Below, one piece after another: positions 5,066-5,184 of a stretch of DNA of 5,184 nucleotides. This DNA is from an uncultured Clostridia bacterium (lineage in GTDB: Bacteria > Bacillota > Clostridia > Christensenellales > Borkfalkiaceae), in the NCBI GenBank assembly GCA_900557285.1, contig USSJ01000107.1, positions 1-5,184 of the forward strand. Reading direction: 5' to 3'. Positions within the stretch are counted from its first letter, which is position 1, and every line of letters starts with the position of its first letter. The position numbers were made by a program, and so were the translations under genes. The notes under the pieces were generated by a model that saw only the letters and a program-made list of their open reading frames with translations, did not search any database and was not told where the DNA came from.

Positions 5066-5184
5066 TTAAACTGCGGCATACCCCAGCTCAAATGCCTTTT
5101 TATTCATTTCGACCGTCTCTTGCGGAATGCTCGAAAGCAACGCCGCTTCAAACGCATCTTTTTCATAACCAAGCTTTTTGCAAA
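5066..5184 (-). CDS. iorB: Probable indolepyruvate:ferredoxin oxidoreductase beta subunit, C-terminal fragment
   Basis: The last 38 codons of a gene that continues past the right edge, read directly from the minus strand and ending in TAA at 5066-5068. The sequence includes 'SSIPQETVEMNKKAFELGY' followed by AAV. The pattern 'IP..TVE.N..AF..G' is characteristic of the C-terminus of the gamma/beta subunit of 2-oxoacid:ferredoxin oxidoreductases such as IorB, which oxidatively decarboxylate aryl pyruvates to aryl-acetyl-CoA using ferredoxin. The next gene, 18 bp downstream, begins as paaK, which strongly favours the IorB assignment because iorA-iorB-paaK is a common operon. Other 2-oxoacid oxidoreductase gamma subunits are possible from so short a piece. 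Confidence 0.65.
   Translation of the reverse strand, partial: CKKLGYEKDAFEAALLSSIPQETVEMNKKAFELGYAAV

Overview
The window looks like chromosomal DNA of a strictly anaerobic, probably gut-dwelling Firmicute/Clostridia-type bacterium, quite possibly from a metagenome-assembled genome (inference). The evidence is the ferredoxin-linked enzymes (an EFR1-type flavodoxin/ferredoxin protein and the tail of a probable indolepyruvate:ferredoxin oxidoreductase beta subunit), AGGAGG-type ribosome binding sites, consensus sigma-70-type promoters, and moderate-GC genes separated by very AT-rich intergenic DNA.

Left part (1-720, minus strand): a TetR-family regulator lies upstream of the first 15 codons of an FAD/NAD(P)-binding oxidoreductase, which runs off the left edge. 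The regulator has a near-perfect promoter (TTGACA, 17 nt, TATAAT). Three copies of an ATATAACG half-site overlap the -10 and start-site region, which fits autorepression.

Middle (720-3138, plus strand): a divergent promoter (TTGTAA, 17 nt, TATAAT) precedes a roughly 420-nt leader. Most of the leader is a hierarchical GC-rich repeat array with a 171-bp higher-order period. The array ends just before a two-gene operon: an extended-SDR NAD-dependent epimerase/dehydratase-like protein and an EFR1-type flavodoxin plus 2x[4Fe-4S] protein, joined by an ATGA stop/start overlap. A strong nested hairpin at 3308-3349 separates this operon from the convergent genes to the right.

Right part (3351-5184, minus strand): in transcription order these are the C-terminus of a probable IorB-like subunit, then a 340-codon hybrid ORF, then an HAD phosphatase. 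The hybrid is the most notable item. Its first ~141 residues are the N-terminal part of phenylacetate-CoA ligase (PaaK), and the rest is the C-terminal part of arginyl-tRNA synthetase (KMSKS-like loop plus DALR anticodon-binding domain). The parts join in frame at a short segment (VHVAYG) that resembles both families. Neither half looks able to perform its parent reaction. The iorB-paaK side and the argS-HAD side each look like ordinary gene neighbourhoods cut in the middle, so the join is either an assembly chimera or a real deletion/recombination at short identity. I see no convincing new multi-gene system. The hybrid ORF and the repeat-array leader are the two things most worth checking.
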